DNA from: Okeania sp. SIO1I7
GTDB taxonomy: Bacteria > Cyanobacteriota > Cyanobacteriia > Cyanobacteriales > Microcoleaceae
Length of the DNA: 64,000 bases
Reading direction: 5' to 3'
Assembly (NCBI GenBank): GCA_010672585.1
Contig: JAAHGF010000018.1
Location: 124,001-188,000 of the forward strand
A program made the translations under genes and the position numbers. The notes below the pieces were generated by a model that did not search any database, was not told the DNA's origin, and worked only from the letters and a program-made list of their open reading frames with translations. Below, piece after piece: positions 52,302 through 61,803 of the stretch (the first letter of the stretch is position 1; every line of letters starts with the position of its first letter).

Positions 52302-53891
52302 ATGGAAAATATAGAATATTCAGGATATTGGTGGTTGCCCTCAGAGCAAGATAAAAAAATAGCTGGTACTCTGACATTTACACATGATGAAGGAATTAAA
52401 CTGCGACTTAGAGATTCATTTATTGGAGAATTGGAATCAAATGTTCCAATTATTTTAGGATTTGCAGATAGAAAGATTATTACTTTGTGTGGTAGTCTGA
52501 ATTGTTTTTCAACAATAAGTTCATCAGGTTTTTAAAGTCAAGAATATATCTCAGACCTTGCTTTGATTGGCAGACATTTTACTAGCCGAGACAAAATATT
52601 GTTTCATAAAGCTAACGTACAGTATAGTTATTTATCTGACTGGAGTGAATTGCCTAAAATTAAGCGAGAAAAAGATTTTCAAGACAATAACAATAATAAG
52701 TTCAAAGAATTAAGATTTGTATATACTGTTCCTGAAAATATTGAAGTAGAAATAGAAAAATATGGAAAATTTTCTGTCATTTATCAATTTTTCGAGCCAA
52801 ATAAACTTGAAAGTATTGACTTTAAACAATATGCCTCATTAATAATTAAACCAAATGAAAAACTTTCAGTTAAAGATTTTGACTCTAAATTCATACGTCC
52901 TCTAAATAACTTTCTAACTTTTGCAACTGATAGAGCAAACTCCATTACTAAATTAGAATTTTATTCCTATGACGGTGATGTAAATGTAGATATAGAAAAC
53001 ACTCCTTACAAGAAAGAACAATTTCCTATAGAAGCTATTTATAATACCTACTATCCTGAAAGAAAAGAGCAAGACAGATTACTTTTTCAACATGAAATGC
53101 TCTTCTCTATATCTGACATTGATAACCTTCCCTCGACTCTGGAAAGATGGTTTGATTCTTGGGAAAAATTAGCTAGTATTTTTAATTTATTCTTCAGTAT
53201 CAGATACAAACCAGATATATACTTAGAAAATAAATTTCTAAATCTTGTTCAAGCTGCGGAATCTGATCATCGTCGTCGTCGAACAGACAAAACAAATTTG
53301 CCAGATGATGAATCTGAAAATCAGCGTCTAAATGCAGTTCTAGATTGTCTAAATAGTCTTTCTAATGAGGAATATAAAAAATGGGCAAAAGACAAATTTG
53401 AGAAGAAAAATTATGGCTTAAAACTAAAACCAAGGTTAATAGATTTAACTAAATTAATACCATACGTAACCAATCAATTAATTAGCGTTGATAATTTTGG
53501 GTATGATTTGTATTTTTTAGCAGTTGCTGAACTCTTGAATAAGGAATATTTCAGACTGCTCAATTTTTATTTTCATACCTTGATTCAGCAAATTAATGAG
53601 ATTCAGCAAATTAATGATCAGAAGAAAGAATTGTTTTGTGCTAAAATTACAGCAACGAGAAACGATTTTGTTCACGATAATGAAAAGAAACATGAAAAAT
53701 CAGCTAAATTAGAAGAATTACCTGAGTTAATAGAATTACTTTCTTTCATTTTGCAAGCTTGCTTTTTGATGGAACTAGGTTTTGATTCAAAGGAATGTTA
53801 CCAGTTACTTAACAGAAATATTCGATATCAATATACAGTCGAGAGAGTAAGAAAAAAGAAGTATTTTGATTGTCTTAAAGAAAACTTATAA
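52302..53891 (+). pseudogene. apeA: ApeA-like HEPN anti-phage protein, interrupted by in-frame TAA
   Basis: Two frames lie in the same reading phase: 52302-52535 (77 codons) and 52563-53891 (442 codons), separated by one TAA at 52533-52535 and nine sense codons (SQEYISDLA). Joined they make ~529 residues, the size of ApeA. The N-terminal domain has YSGYWWLPSEQDKKIAGTL and ITLCGSLNCFSTIS; the C-terminal HEPN domain has the RNase motif RNDFVH (Rx4H) in TATRNDFVHDNEKK. ApeA cleaves tRNA to abort phage infection. The single nonsense codon suggests recent loss, sequencing error or readthrough. Start ATG 52302; AGAGG upstream. It is beside toxin-antitoxin remnants, a small defence island between two RND genes. 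Confidence 0.8.
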
Positions 53892-53942
53892 AAAATGCCT
53901 TGATATAAATTATGACTTCTTATTTCGTGTTGATAGATGAGT

Positions 53943-54203
53943 TATACCAGTTTGATAAATCTTTGCTACAAATATTTAGGTTACTGCTTAGGAGTCAACC
54001 CACCCCTCGCCCCTCCCCCTCCCAACCCACCCCTAACCCCTCCCAGGAGGGGAGGGGGAGACAGGAGTCAGGAGACAGAATAAATAAGTTTTACACCATT
54101 TTTTATATAGTAATTTATCTTTTTCATCCAATAGATATTTCCTATAAATTATTTTAATACTCCTTATTATTTGTAACATTCTTTTTTCAAATTGGTATTA
54201 TAT
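53943..54203. repeat. MITE N, copy 2
   Basis: Ends TATACCAGTTTGATAAATC and TTTTTTCAAATTGGTATTATA; interior CCCACCCCTCGCCCCTCCCC in two copies. Related to 44774-44942. The open frame at 53912-54157 is repeat-encoded. Confidence 0.65.
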
Positions 54204-54312
54204 AGAATCCAAACGAACAAATATTACTCAATAAATGGCGTACTTTGCCATTAGAAAAACACCAATATGTATTAGATGTCGGTTGAGTTGAGGAAGCTCA
54301 AACCCAACCTAC

Positions 54313-54425
54313 TAGCTCGTCTAGCTTGAAAATGTGGGTAAATTTTAGAAAATATAGACCTCTCAGGGGGGTTGGGGGGGATTCTAGCGTTGGGTATTAC
54401 TCACAATTTTAGTTTAGACGAGCTA
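54313..54425. repeat. MITE M (TAGCTCGTCTA ends)
   Basis: 113 bp with inverted ends TAGCTCGTCTAGCTTGAAAA and ATTTTAGTTTAGACGAGCTA. Interior GGGGGGTTGGGGGGG. Preceded at 54280-54310 by a half copy of the TAGGTTGGGTT repeat. Confidence 0.8.
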
Positions 54426-54445
54426 CTACATCTAATTATCAATTA

Positions 54446-57400
54446 TCAATTATTACTTCTACCAAAATTAGCCAGAAGTAAATACGAACAAGGAACAAGA
54501 TAAAGAGCAACAAGTGTTGAACCCCCAACACCACCTGCGATCGCCACAGCTAGAGGAGGCCAAAAACTACCACCTCCTAACAATAAGGGAACAAACCCAA
54601 TCATTGTGGTTAAGGTTGTAGCAATTACATGACGAGTTGAACGTAGAACTACTTTTAGGGTAGCTCGACGGTTGCCTTGAGATGCTTCTGGGTCTTCCAG
54701 GATAGCAGCCATAACTACAACTGAGTCATTAATGGCAATTCCCACTAAACCAAATGTGCCAATCAGACTCATAAATCCAAAGGGATAGCCAAATAACCAT
54801 AAACTAAAGAATCCTAATCCTACGGCACAAATAGCAACTAAACCAATGATGGAAGCTGCTCGAAATGAATTTAAAGATAACACCAAAATTGAGGCTGATA
54901 ACACTAATATAACTGGCAGAGTTGAGAAAAGATTTCCTTGAGCATTCCCTTGTTGTTCTGCCTCTCCAGCAGCTTCAGACCAATACCCAGATGGTATTTC
55001 AAAACCTGAATCATTTAACTTTTGCTGCCATTTTGTCAGAACTTCTGAAGGTAAAACACCAGCAGCGATAAAACCTTGAATGGAGTTTACTCGTCTGCCG
55101 TTACGTCTTCTAATGACTGAAAATTGTGGCTCTAATTCTACTTCTGCTAAAGCTGATAGAGGTATTGTGTCTGTTGCATTCAGACGATTTTGATTGAGAC
55201 TGGAACCAGTCGGTTGTAAATCTAGGGATTTAATTTGGCTAAAGTCTCCTCTTTGAGTATTTGACACTCGCACCCGCACTGGTAATTCTTCAACACCTTC
55301 GAGAATAGAACCTCCCAAATTTCCCTCTAGTAAAGTATCTAACTGTTGCGAAACAGCAGCGCGGTCGAGTCCTGCTAAACGAATCTCTTCTTCATCCACT
55401 AGCAATTTTAGTTGAGGTCGAACGTCGTTTAAGGTGCTGCGGGTATGAGTTACCTTCGGAGTTTGAGCTAATAGCGCTCTTGCTTGTTCTCCTATTTGTT
55501 GTAGCTCCTCTAAGTTGGGACCATAAATTCGTAGTTCTACTGGTGCATCAAAAGGAGGTCCCTGTTCCAATAGCCGCACCAAAATTTGAGCTTCAGGAAA
55601 TGCGCGATCGACTTCTGCTTGAATTTTGTTTACTAATTCTGGTTTAGCGATCGTATTTAGCTGCAAAAATCCTTGAGCATAATTGAGATATCGTTCTTTA
55701 CCTACTTTTAAGTTATAGTAATACTTGGGTGCACTACGGGCTAAAAACCATTGTAATTCATCAATTTCTGGGTATTGTAAAATTAATTCTCGGACTTGTA
55801 GAGCAGTATTTCTTGTTTTTTCAATTGAGGTGAGAGCAGGTAATTCTAATTCAATTTGTACTTGGTCTCTATCTACTTGCGGAAAGAATTGTTGGGGCAG
55901 AGTTCCTAGCTGAACTATACCAGTTATTGGTAAAATTAAACCTAATAATATTCCTAACAAAGGAGCACTATATACACTGCGTAAACTTAGTTGATAAATT
56001 TCAGTTAAATAAGAATTTGAAAATCCCGTTTTCCACCATTGCTGTTTAGTTTTTTGCCAGGAATTACGACCGGGATTGTGGTATAACTTTGCAGTTATTG
56101 CCGAACTGATTGTAATTGATATTAATAGTGAAGAAAGCACAGCTAAAATCACACTAATACCGATACTACCAACAAATTCTCCTGAAGGACCAGGCATAAT
56201 TGCAATGGGTAAAAATGCCAGAGCTGTAGTTAAAGTTGATGCCATTAAAGGCATAAATAAATGATGAATTGCTTTAGTAATTGCCACTTCCGATTTTAAA
56301 CCTGAAGCTACACCTTGACTAACTTCATCAACAACAATAATTGCTGTATCAATTAATAGCCCTAAAGCTACAATTATTCCAGTTATTGACATTTGATGTA
56401 GAGGTATATCTAACAATCCCATCGAACCTAGAACCATACAAGTTGATAAAGGTAGGGCTAAACCAACAACAATTGCAGATTTCCAACCCATTAAAAAGAC
56501 TGTAATTGCAAATACCAGAAATCCACTAATAAACAAATTGAAAATCAGACTGTCTAGACGGTTTTCAATATAATTACTTTGATTAAAAATAATCTCTAGC
56601 TTCAGACCTGTGCCTAGTTGTTCACGGAATTTATCAATTTCTGCTTCTGCTGTTTTTGCCCAAAGGTCTATTTGATAATCTGATTCTACAAATACCCCTA
56701 ACGCAGCAGCAGGACGACCATTAATTAAAGTTAATTCTCTGGGGGGGTTAATAATAGTTTTCTTCACTTCGGCAATATCGCCAAGTAGAGCAAATTGTCC
56801 TTGTTCACTAAAGTTAATTGGAATACTCCGAATCCTTTCTAAAGAATCTAAATCTGATTCTATTTCTAATAGTAAATCATTATTTTGGCCGCGTAGTAAA
56901 CCTGCTGAAACCTTAGCATCGCTCTGTTGAATTTGTATTGATAATTGTTCAGGTGTTAGCCCAATACTAGCTAACTGAGTCTGGTCAATTTCTACTACAA
57001 TTTCTTCATCTTGCTTGCCAAAAATATCGATTTTTTCCGTTCCCGATAATCCCAACAATTCATCTTTCAATAATTCAGATAAACGATTGACAATTGCATA
57101 ATTAGGTTCGCTATCTTGTTCCCAAATTAAAGCTGCAATCAAAGCATAAGCCTTAATTTCAACCTCTTCTAGTCGTGGCGGACTTGCACCGACAGGTAAT
57201 TCAGGAGCAGCTCTATTTAATCGCTCTCTAATTCTTAACCAAATTGCATCAGCATCAGCCTCTTCAACAGAATCTAACAATTCAATATTGATAATTGAAC
57301 TACCCGCCCTAGAGTCTGATTCGTAGCTTTTAATTTCCTCAATTTCAGATAATTCTTCTTCTATTTTTTCTGTAACTAAAGCTTCAACTCGTTCAGCATC

Positions 57401-57556
57401 AGCTCCAGGTAAAAAAGTTGTTACGACCGCCACGCGAGAAACTAATTCAGGGTCTTCAAGTCGTGGCAACGTGAAAAAAGCTGAAATTCCCCAGGTGAGA
57501 ATTACCAGTATTGCCAGAATTAATAATCTAAAGTTTCGATAAAATAAGGTAGTCAT
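54446..57556 (-). CDS. RND efflux pump, inner-membrane subunit 2
   Basis: A 1036-residue RND transporter, paralogue of 47337-50444. Same signatures: TM1 LLILAILVILTWGISAFF, GLLIDTAIIVVDEVSQG, MPGPSGEFVGSIGISVILAV, and C-terminal PFGFMSLIGTFGLVGIAINDS. ATG at 57556. It is the pump gene nearer the membrane fusion protein gene (61804), with CHAT-TPR and Uma2 genes in between. Two adjacent pump paralogues may form a heteromeric pump such as MdtBC, where both are needed; this is inference. Confidence 0.93.
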   Translation of the reverse strand: MTTLFYRNFRLLILAILVILTWGISAFFTLPRLEDPELVSRVAVVTTFLPGADAERVEALVTEKIEEELSEIEEIKSYESDSRAGSSIINIELLDSVEEADADAIWLRIRERLNRAAPELPVGASPPRLEEVEIKAYALIAALIWEQDSEPNYAIVNRLSELLKDELLGLSGTEKIDIFGKQDEEIVVEIDQTQLASIGLTPEQLSIQIQQSDAKVSAGLLRGQNNDLLLEIESDLDSLERIRSIPINFSEQGQFALLGDIAEVKKTIINPPRELTLINGRPAAALGVFVESDYQIDLWAKTAEAEIDKFREQLGTGLKLEIIFNQSNYIENRLDSLIFNLFISGFLVFAITVFLMGWKSAIVVGLALPLSTCMVLGSMGLLDIPLHQMSITGIIVALGLLIDTAIIVVDEVSQGVASGLKSEVAITKAIHHLFMPLMASTLTTALAFLPIAIMPGPSGEFVGSIGISVILAVLSSLLISITISSAITAKLYHNPGRNSWQKTKQQWWKTGFSNSYLTEIYQLSLRSVYSAPLLGILLGLILPITGIVQLGTLPQQFFPQVDRDQVQIELELPALTSIEKTRNTALQVRELILQYPEIDELQWFLARSAPKYYYNLKVGKERYLNYAQGFLQLNTIAKPELVNKIQAEVDRAFPEAQILVRLLEQGPPFDAPVELRIYGPNLEELQQIGEQARALLAQTPKVTHTRSTLNDVRPQLKLLVDEEEIRLAGLDRAAVSQQLDTLLEGNLGGSILEGVEELPVRVRVSNTQRGDFSQIKSLDLQPTGSSLNQNRLNATDTIPLSALAEVELEPQFSVIRRRNGRRVNSIQGFIAAGVLPSEVLTKWQQKLNDSGFEIPSGYWSEAAGEAEQQGNAQGNLFSTLPVILVLSASILVLSLNSFRAASIIGLVAICAVGLGFFSLWLFGYPFGFMSLIGTFGLVGIAINDSVVVMAAILEDPEASQGNRRATLKVVLRSTRHVIATTLTTMIGFVPLLLGGGSFWPPLAVAIAGGVGGSTLVALYLVPCSYLLLANFGRSNN

Positions 57557-57577
57557 TTTCAGTTATCAGTTATCAGT

Positions 57578-57832
57578 ATCTAGTAGGTTGGGTTAAGCGA
57601 CAGCGCAACCCAACAATTACAATTAACAATTAATAATTAATAATTAATAATTAAATAATTCTGGTTTAAAGCCTCCCCTTTTAAGGGGAAAAAAAAATAA
57701 TATTTCCTTATTCTCAATCCTCTCGGTTTTAACCAGAGGTAATTATCCATTATCCATTATCCATTATCAATTAATGAAACATCTTTGTTGTTTGTTGGGT
57801 TTCCTTACGTCAACCCAACCTACAAAGTAGTC
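57578..57832. repeat. TAGGTTGGGTT element with nested short element A
   Basis: Outer ends TAGTAGGTTGGGTTAAGC and GTCAACCCAACCTACAAAG; between them a TTAATAATTAATAATT run, a core-less element A (57655-57745) and ATCCATTATCCATT repeats. Covers most of the gap 57557-57937. Confidence 0.65.
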
Positions 57833-57937
57833 GTCAGAGAATGACAACCCTATATTTTTTGGTAGTCCTGTGCTTACCACACCTCCCACCCTCCCCACAC
57901 TCTCTATCTAATTACACCAATGCCACCGAATTTGATA

Positions 57938-60679
57938 TCATTCCCACTCCCCCTGTAATATAAATGCTCCCCAATAATACGGACTTATCCCACCCTCCCA
58001 CATCTGCAATTGCGCTGCCCGCAACGCTTCCACAGGCGATAACCCCTGCTCCAACATCCCCTGATAAAACTGCGACATCAAATCTGCCGTTGCAACATCA
58101 TCCACAACCCACAACGAACCTACCACCCGTTTTGCTCCTGCATACATAAATCCCCTTGTCAACCCTACCAAACCTTCTCCTTTAATATCTTTCCCCTTAG
58201 CTGTTTGACACGCACTTAATACTACTAATTCTGCTGGCAAATTCAGATTGAAAATATCATTCAGTCGCAGGAAACCGTTTTGCCAGTTACCATTTTTATC
58301 TACTAACGACATGATAACCCCTGATAATTCTGGTTGCCTACCATTAGCAAAACCATGAGTGGCAAAATGTACAATCTGATATTTGCCTAATTCCTGACTG
58401 GTTGCTTTTTCTCGGTTAGCTTGGAAATCAAAAGCTTGAGTGCGTTCTGACTCTGGTATTAAAGCCATAATTGCTTTTGCTTCAGTGCGAGTAGCAGGAA
58501 GTCTATCCCACCTAATACCAACATCTCTAGCTGCTCTGTCTAATTGTTGTGCCTCTAGGGGAAAAGCTCGACTGCGGTTTTCTGACGTAGATGCTGTAGT
58601 AGTTTTACCACTGATAACTGATAACTGATCACTGTTCACTGAAATGAGTCTACTATCTTCCGGGCTAAATACTGGATCGGCAATAATAGCCACTTTTTTT
58701 GGAGCAAGTTTCCGAGATTTTGTACCGTTGCGGATGTTGGCAATAGTAGTAGCTGAAGGCAGATGTACTATTTCGTGGTTAACTATTAAAGGTTGATAAC
58801 CATCACTTTCTCCATCGGTATTTGGTATTGATAAGGCAGAAAAAGGAATTTCTTGTAAGAAGCGATCAGCAACTATTAATAAACGTTTTTTGTTTAATTT
58901 ATCGGCAACTGGTTTGAGCAGAATTTCTGTCAGAGCATCAGCAGCACTATCAATTTTTGTAATATCATTGCGTTCCTGTGGACTTGTTATTCTTACCATC
59001 AACTCTATAGCAGCATTTTTAATTTCTGCTTGGGGAGGGAGTTGATAGCTGTTGATGCTGTCTTTGGTGACTGCCCACAAATAGCTGCTTTCTTTTCCCA
59101 GAGAATATTGTAGGAGTAAGGTGTCCTTATCTAATACCTGTTGTTGAACTTCTTTGAAAGTGAGGGGTTGAGGTTGGGTTAGGGCTGCATAATTTGGGCT
59201 TGCGATCCGAATTTTGGCGCGGAGTTTGTCGTATTCATCTATGAGTTGGTCTCTTGTTTGTTCGATGTTGGCTTTTTGTTTGGGAGTGTATTCTCCACTG
59301 AGGAGTTTGATGCGTTGGGTTTCGATGGTGTTGAGTTGTTGTTGGAGTTTTCTTTCTGCTGATGCGAGTTGGGGATCTATTCCTTGGCGGATATCTACAC
59401 TGGCTTCATTGAGGAGTTCGATGAGGGTACGAGCGCGACTGCGTTCGCTGGCGTGAAAAGCTTTGGAGTCATAGCCTTTGTTGGGGTTTTGTTGGTGCAG
59501 TTGCATGAGTAAGTTGATGTAGAATTGATATCTATTCTGGACAGTGGCGAAGTAGGAGGCACGGATTTCTGGACTAGCAACTTTGGTACGGAGGTCTTCG
59601 ATTATTTTTAGGGATTTTTCTATGATAGTTAGGCTTTCGGTGAGTTTGCCTTGGCTAGCTTTGAGCCGAGCGATATTATTGAGAGTGGTTGCTTCCGTAC
59701 CTTTATCACCTACTTGCTGAAGTATAGGTAAAGCTTGCTGGTAGTAATTGAGTGCTTTTTGTTTTTCTCCTAAGCTATCGTAGACACGGCCAATATTATT
59801 GAGAGTTCGTGCTTCCCCACCTTTATCCCCTACTTGCCGTTTGAGAGGTAAAGCTTGCTGTAAGTAATTGAGTGCTTTTTGTTTTTCTCCTAAGTTATCG
59901 TAGACAGCAGAAATATTACTGAGAGTGGTTGCTTCCGTACCTTTATCACCTACTTGCTGAAGTATAGGTAAAGCTTGCTGGTAGTAATTGAGAGCTTTCT
60001 GTTTTTCTCCTAAGTTATCGTAGACAGCGCCAAGATTATTGAGAGTTCGTGCTTCCCCACCTTTATCCCCTACTTGCCGTCTTAGAGGTAATGCTTGATT
60101 GTAGTAATTGAGGGCTTTCTGTTTTTCTCCTAAGCTATGGTAGAGACCGCCAAGATTATTGAGAGTTCGTGCTTCCCCACCTTTATCCCCTACTTGCCGT
60201 CTTAGAGGTAATGCTTGATTGTAGTAATTGAGAGCTTTTTGTTTTTCTCCTAAACTATCGTAGACAAAGCCAAGATTATTGAGAGTGGCTGCTTCCCCAT
60301 CCTTATTGCCTACTTGCTGAAGTATAGGTAAAGCTTGCTGGTAGTAATTGAGTGCTTTCTGTTTTTTTCCTAAGTCACTGTAGACACGACCAAGACCAAG
60401 AAGTGTAAGTCCTTCCTCACCCAGGTTCCCCGTTTTCCTAAATAGTAATAGTGCCTCTTCCCATTTAGCTATAGCTTGCCTCCGAGATTCTCCTGTACCT
60501 TGCTTAAATAGTTCATATCCCTGATTCAATAATCTTTCTGCCTCAGCATTGGGGTCTGTCTGAGCAATAACTTCTCCGTTATTCAAAATACTTGGCAACA
60601 TTAATACAGAAAAACCGACATTAAATAACATCAGACTATTAACACTCAGAATAGACAACCATCGTATCGGAGAAACCAT
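57938..60679 (-). CDS. CHAT-TPR protein
   Basis: A 913-residue protein. N-terminal hydrophobic signal or anchor (SLMLFNVGFSVLML); residues ~50-350 are TPR repeats, of which about six 40-residue units (QKALNYYNQALPLRRQVGDK then GGEARTLNNLG) are almost identical; ~370-560 is a linker helical region; the C-terminal CHAT domain has caspase-like His in HFATHGFANG (about 778) and Cys in LSACQTAKG (about 824). CHAT proteases are activated by partner proteins in several bacterial defence systems, but cyanobacterial secreted CHAT-TPR proteins are numerous and mostly uncharacterised. The loop LISVNSDQLSVISGKT is encoded by an intergenic-type repeat (58608-58648). Confidence 0.88.
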   Translation of the reverse strand: MVSPIRWLSILSVNSLMLFNVGFSVLMLPSILNNGEVIAQTDPNAEAERLLNQGYELFKQGTGESRRQAIAKWEEALLLFRKTGNLGEEGLTLLGLGRVYSDLGKKQKALNYYQQALPILQQVGNKDGEAATLNNLGFVYDSLGEKQKALNYYNQALPLRRQVGDKGGEARTLNNLGGLYHSLGEKQKALNYYNQALPLRRQVGDKGGEARTLNNLGAVYDNLGEKQKALNYYQQALPILQQVGDKGTEATTLSNISAVYDNLGEKQKALNYLQQALPLKRQVGDKGGEARTLNNIGRVYDSLGEKQKALNYYQQALPILQQVGDKGTEATTLNNIARLKASQGKLTESLTIIEKSLKIIEDLRTKVASPEIRASYFATVQNRYQFYINLLMQLHQQNPNKGYDSKAFHASERSRARTLIELLNEASVDIRQGIDPQLASAERKLQQQLNTIETQRIKLLSGEYTPKQKANIEQTRDQLIDEYDKLRAKIRIASPNYAALTQPQPLTFKEVQQQVLDKDTLLLQYSLGKESSYLWAVTKDSINSYQLPPQAEIKNAAIELMVRITSPQERNDITKIDSAADALTEILLKPVADKLNKKRLLIVADRFLQEIPFSALSIPNTDGESDGYQPLIVNHEIVHLPSATTIANIRNGTKSRKLAPKKVAIIADPVFSPEDSRLISVNSDQLSVISGKTTTASTSENRSRAFPLEAQQLDRAARDVGIRWDRLPATRTEAKAIMALIPESERTQAFDFQANREKATSQELGKYQIVHFATHGFANGRQPELSGVIMSLVDKNGNWQNGFLRLNDIFNLNLPAELVVLSACQTAKGKDIKGEGLVGLTRGFMYAGAKRVVGSLWVVDDVATADLMSQFYQGMLEQGLSPVEALRAAQLQMWEGGISPYYWGAFILQGEWE
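58608..58648. repeat. ACTGATAACTG repeat absorbed in CHAT gene
   Basis: ACTGATAACTGATAACTGAT followed by CACTGTTCACTGAAATGAG matches the intergenic repeats at 12197-12236 and 28370-28397, here translated in frame as SVNSDQLSVISG. Confidence 0.7.
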
Positions 60680-60754
60680 AGATATTACCCCTTTCTTAGC
60701 AACTAGAAAATTTCATATTAATATACTTCCTGTTAAAAAAAAGATATGCACTAT

Positions 60755-60963
60755 CCAGTAGGTTGGGTTAAGCGACAGCGCAACCCAACAATTACAACTC
60801 TTGGTGGTGCTACATTGTAATGTTCGTGAATTGTCCAGCAATATTTGTTACCAGAATAGTGGGAGCATCTTGCTCCCATACTAGATATTCTTTTTTGCTG
60901 TATACCATTACGCGAGCAGGACGATCTTTTTTTTGGGTTTCCCTATGTCAACCCAACCTACAA
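60755..60963. repeat. TAGGTTGGGTT element, copy 5
   Basis: Outer ends AGTAGGTTGGGTTAAGCGAC and GTCAACCCAACCTACAAAC, like 57578-57832. The inner part includes GGGAGCATCTTGCTCCC, a 7-bp-stem hairpin also found after the RND genes. Confidence 0.65.
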
Positions 60964-60975
60964 ACTCAGGTTTCT

Positions 60976-61719
60976 TTAACTGCTTGGATCGACAAACTGT
61001 TCCACGGTATCCAAAGGCAAAGAAAGAGCCTCAGCAACTTGGGCGGTAGTCAAACCCATAGCCAATAATTTAGGAATAGCTGCTAACTGCTGTTGAGCAA
61101 TAGTCTTTCGTTCCTCTTCAGCAATTTCAGCACGTTGACGCTCTTGTTCCCTCTGTGCCCGTATTTCTATCGGAGTAACAAAACGCTCTCCATCAGGCCG
61201 ATACAATTGTAATTCTTTACCTTCTTTTTCAAAGCGAACTCCTAAGCGGGGACTAACCCAACCCTCCATTAATTTTATGGGAGTTAAAATTTTTCCCGAA
61301 CGCAACCAACCTTTTAACCTGCCTGTATCTGGATTATAAACATAGTATTCTTCTACTCCGAATTGAGTATAAAATTCTAATTTTGTTCCTTCCAACTCCG
61401 TAATACTATTACTAGGAGAAGCTATTTCAAATACAACTTGGGGAGGAATATTATCTTCTTCCCATTGTTTGTAGGAACGGCGATCGCCTGGAGGACGACC
61501 GAAAACTACCATGGCATCGGGAGCTTGTTTTACCCAAGGTTGTCTGTATTGAGGATACCAAAATAAGTCTCCGGCAACGAAAACATTTGGGTCGTCTTTA
61601 TAGAGGTCAGCTAAACCCCAAACAATAATAGTAATTAAACGGAATTGAACAGTATTATCAGCCAAAGGTAAACCGTCACTTTCTGGATAGATAATTTCTG
61701 GTGTTGTGGAAGATGTCAT
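60976..61719 (-). CDS. Uma2 family (PD-(D/E)XK-like) protein
   Basis: About 247 residues from ATG 61719 (a GTG at 61722 precedes). It is a cyanobacterial Uma2/DUF820 protein: YPESDGLPLADNTVQFRLI, PDAMVVFGRPPGDRR, NIPPQVVFEIASPSNS, TKLEFYTQFGVEEYYVYNPD (the conserved acidic and Lys-like residues of a restriction-endonuclease fold) and a C-terminal helical tail with EQERQRAEIAEEERKTIAQQ. These proteins are abundant in cyanobacteria, often near mobile DNA; activity unproven. Same strand as the efflux genes. Confidence 0.88.
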   Translation of the reverse strand: MTSSTTPEIIYPESDGLPLADNTVQFRLITIIVWGLADLYKDDPNVFVAGDLFWYPQYRQPWVKQAPDAMVVFGRPPGDRRSYKQWEEDNIPPQVVFEIASPSNSITELEGTKLEFYTQFGVEEYYVYNPDTGRLKGWLRSGKILTPIKLMEGWVSPRLGVRFEKEGKELQLYRPDGERFVTPIEIRAQREQERQRAEIAEEERKTIAQQQLAAIPKLLAMGLTTAQVAEALSLPLDTVEQFVDPSS

Positions 61720-61803
61720 CACAATTCACCTCATAATTTGCTTTTAGTTTATAGGGTAACACAAGAGATAGTTATACTTCCGAATATCTATCTGAAATCA
61801 TCC

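Noticed and set aside
53912..54157. 81-codon frame after apeA
   Set aside because: Made of MITE N and the CCCACCCCTCGCCCC motif; low-complexity Pro/Ser product.
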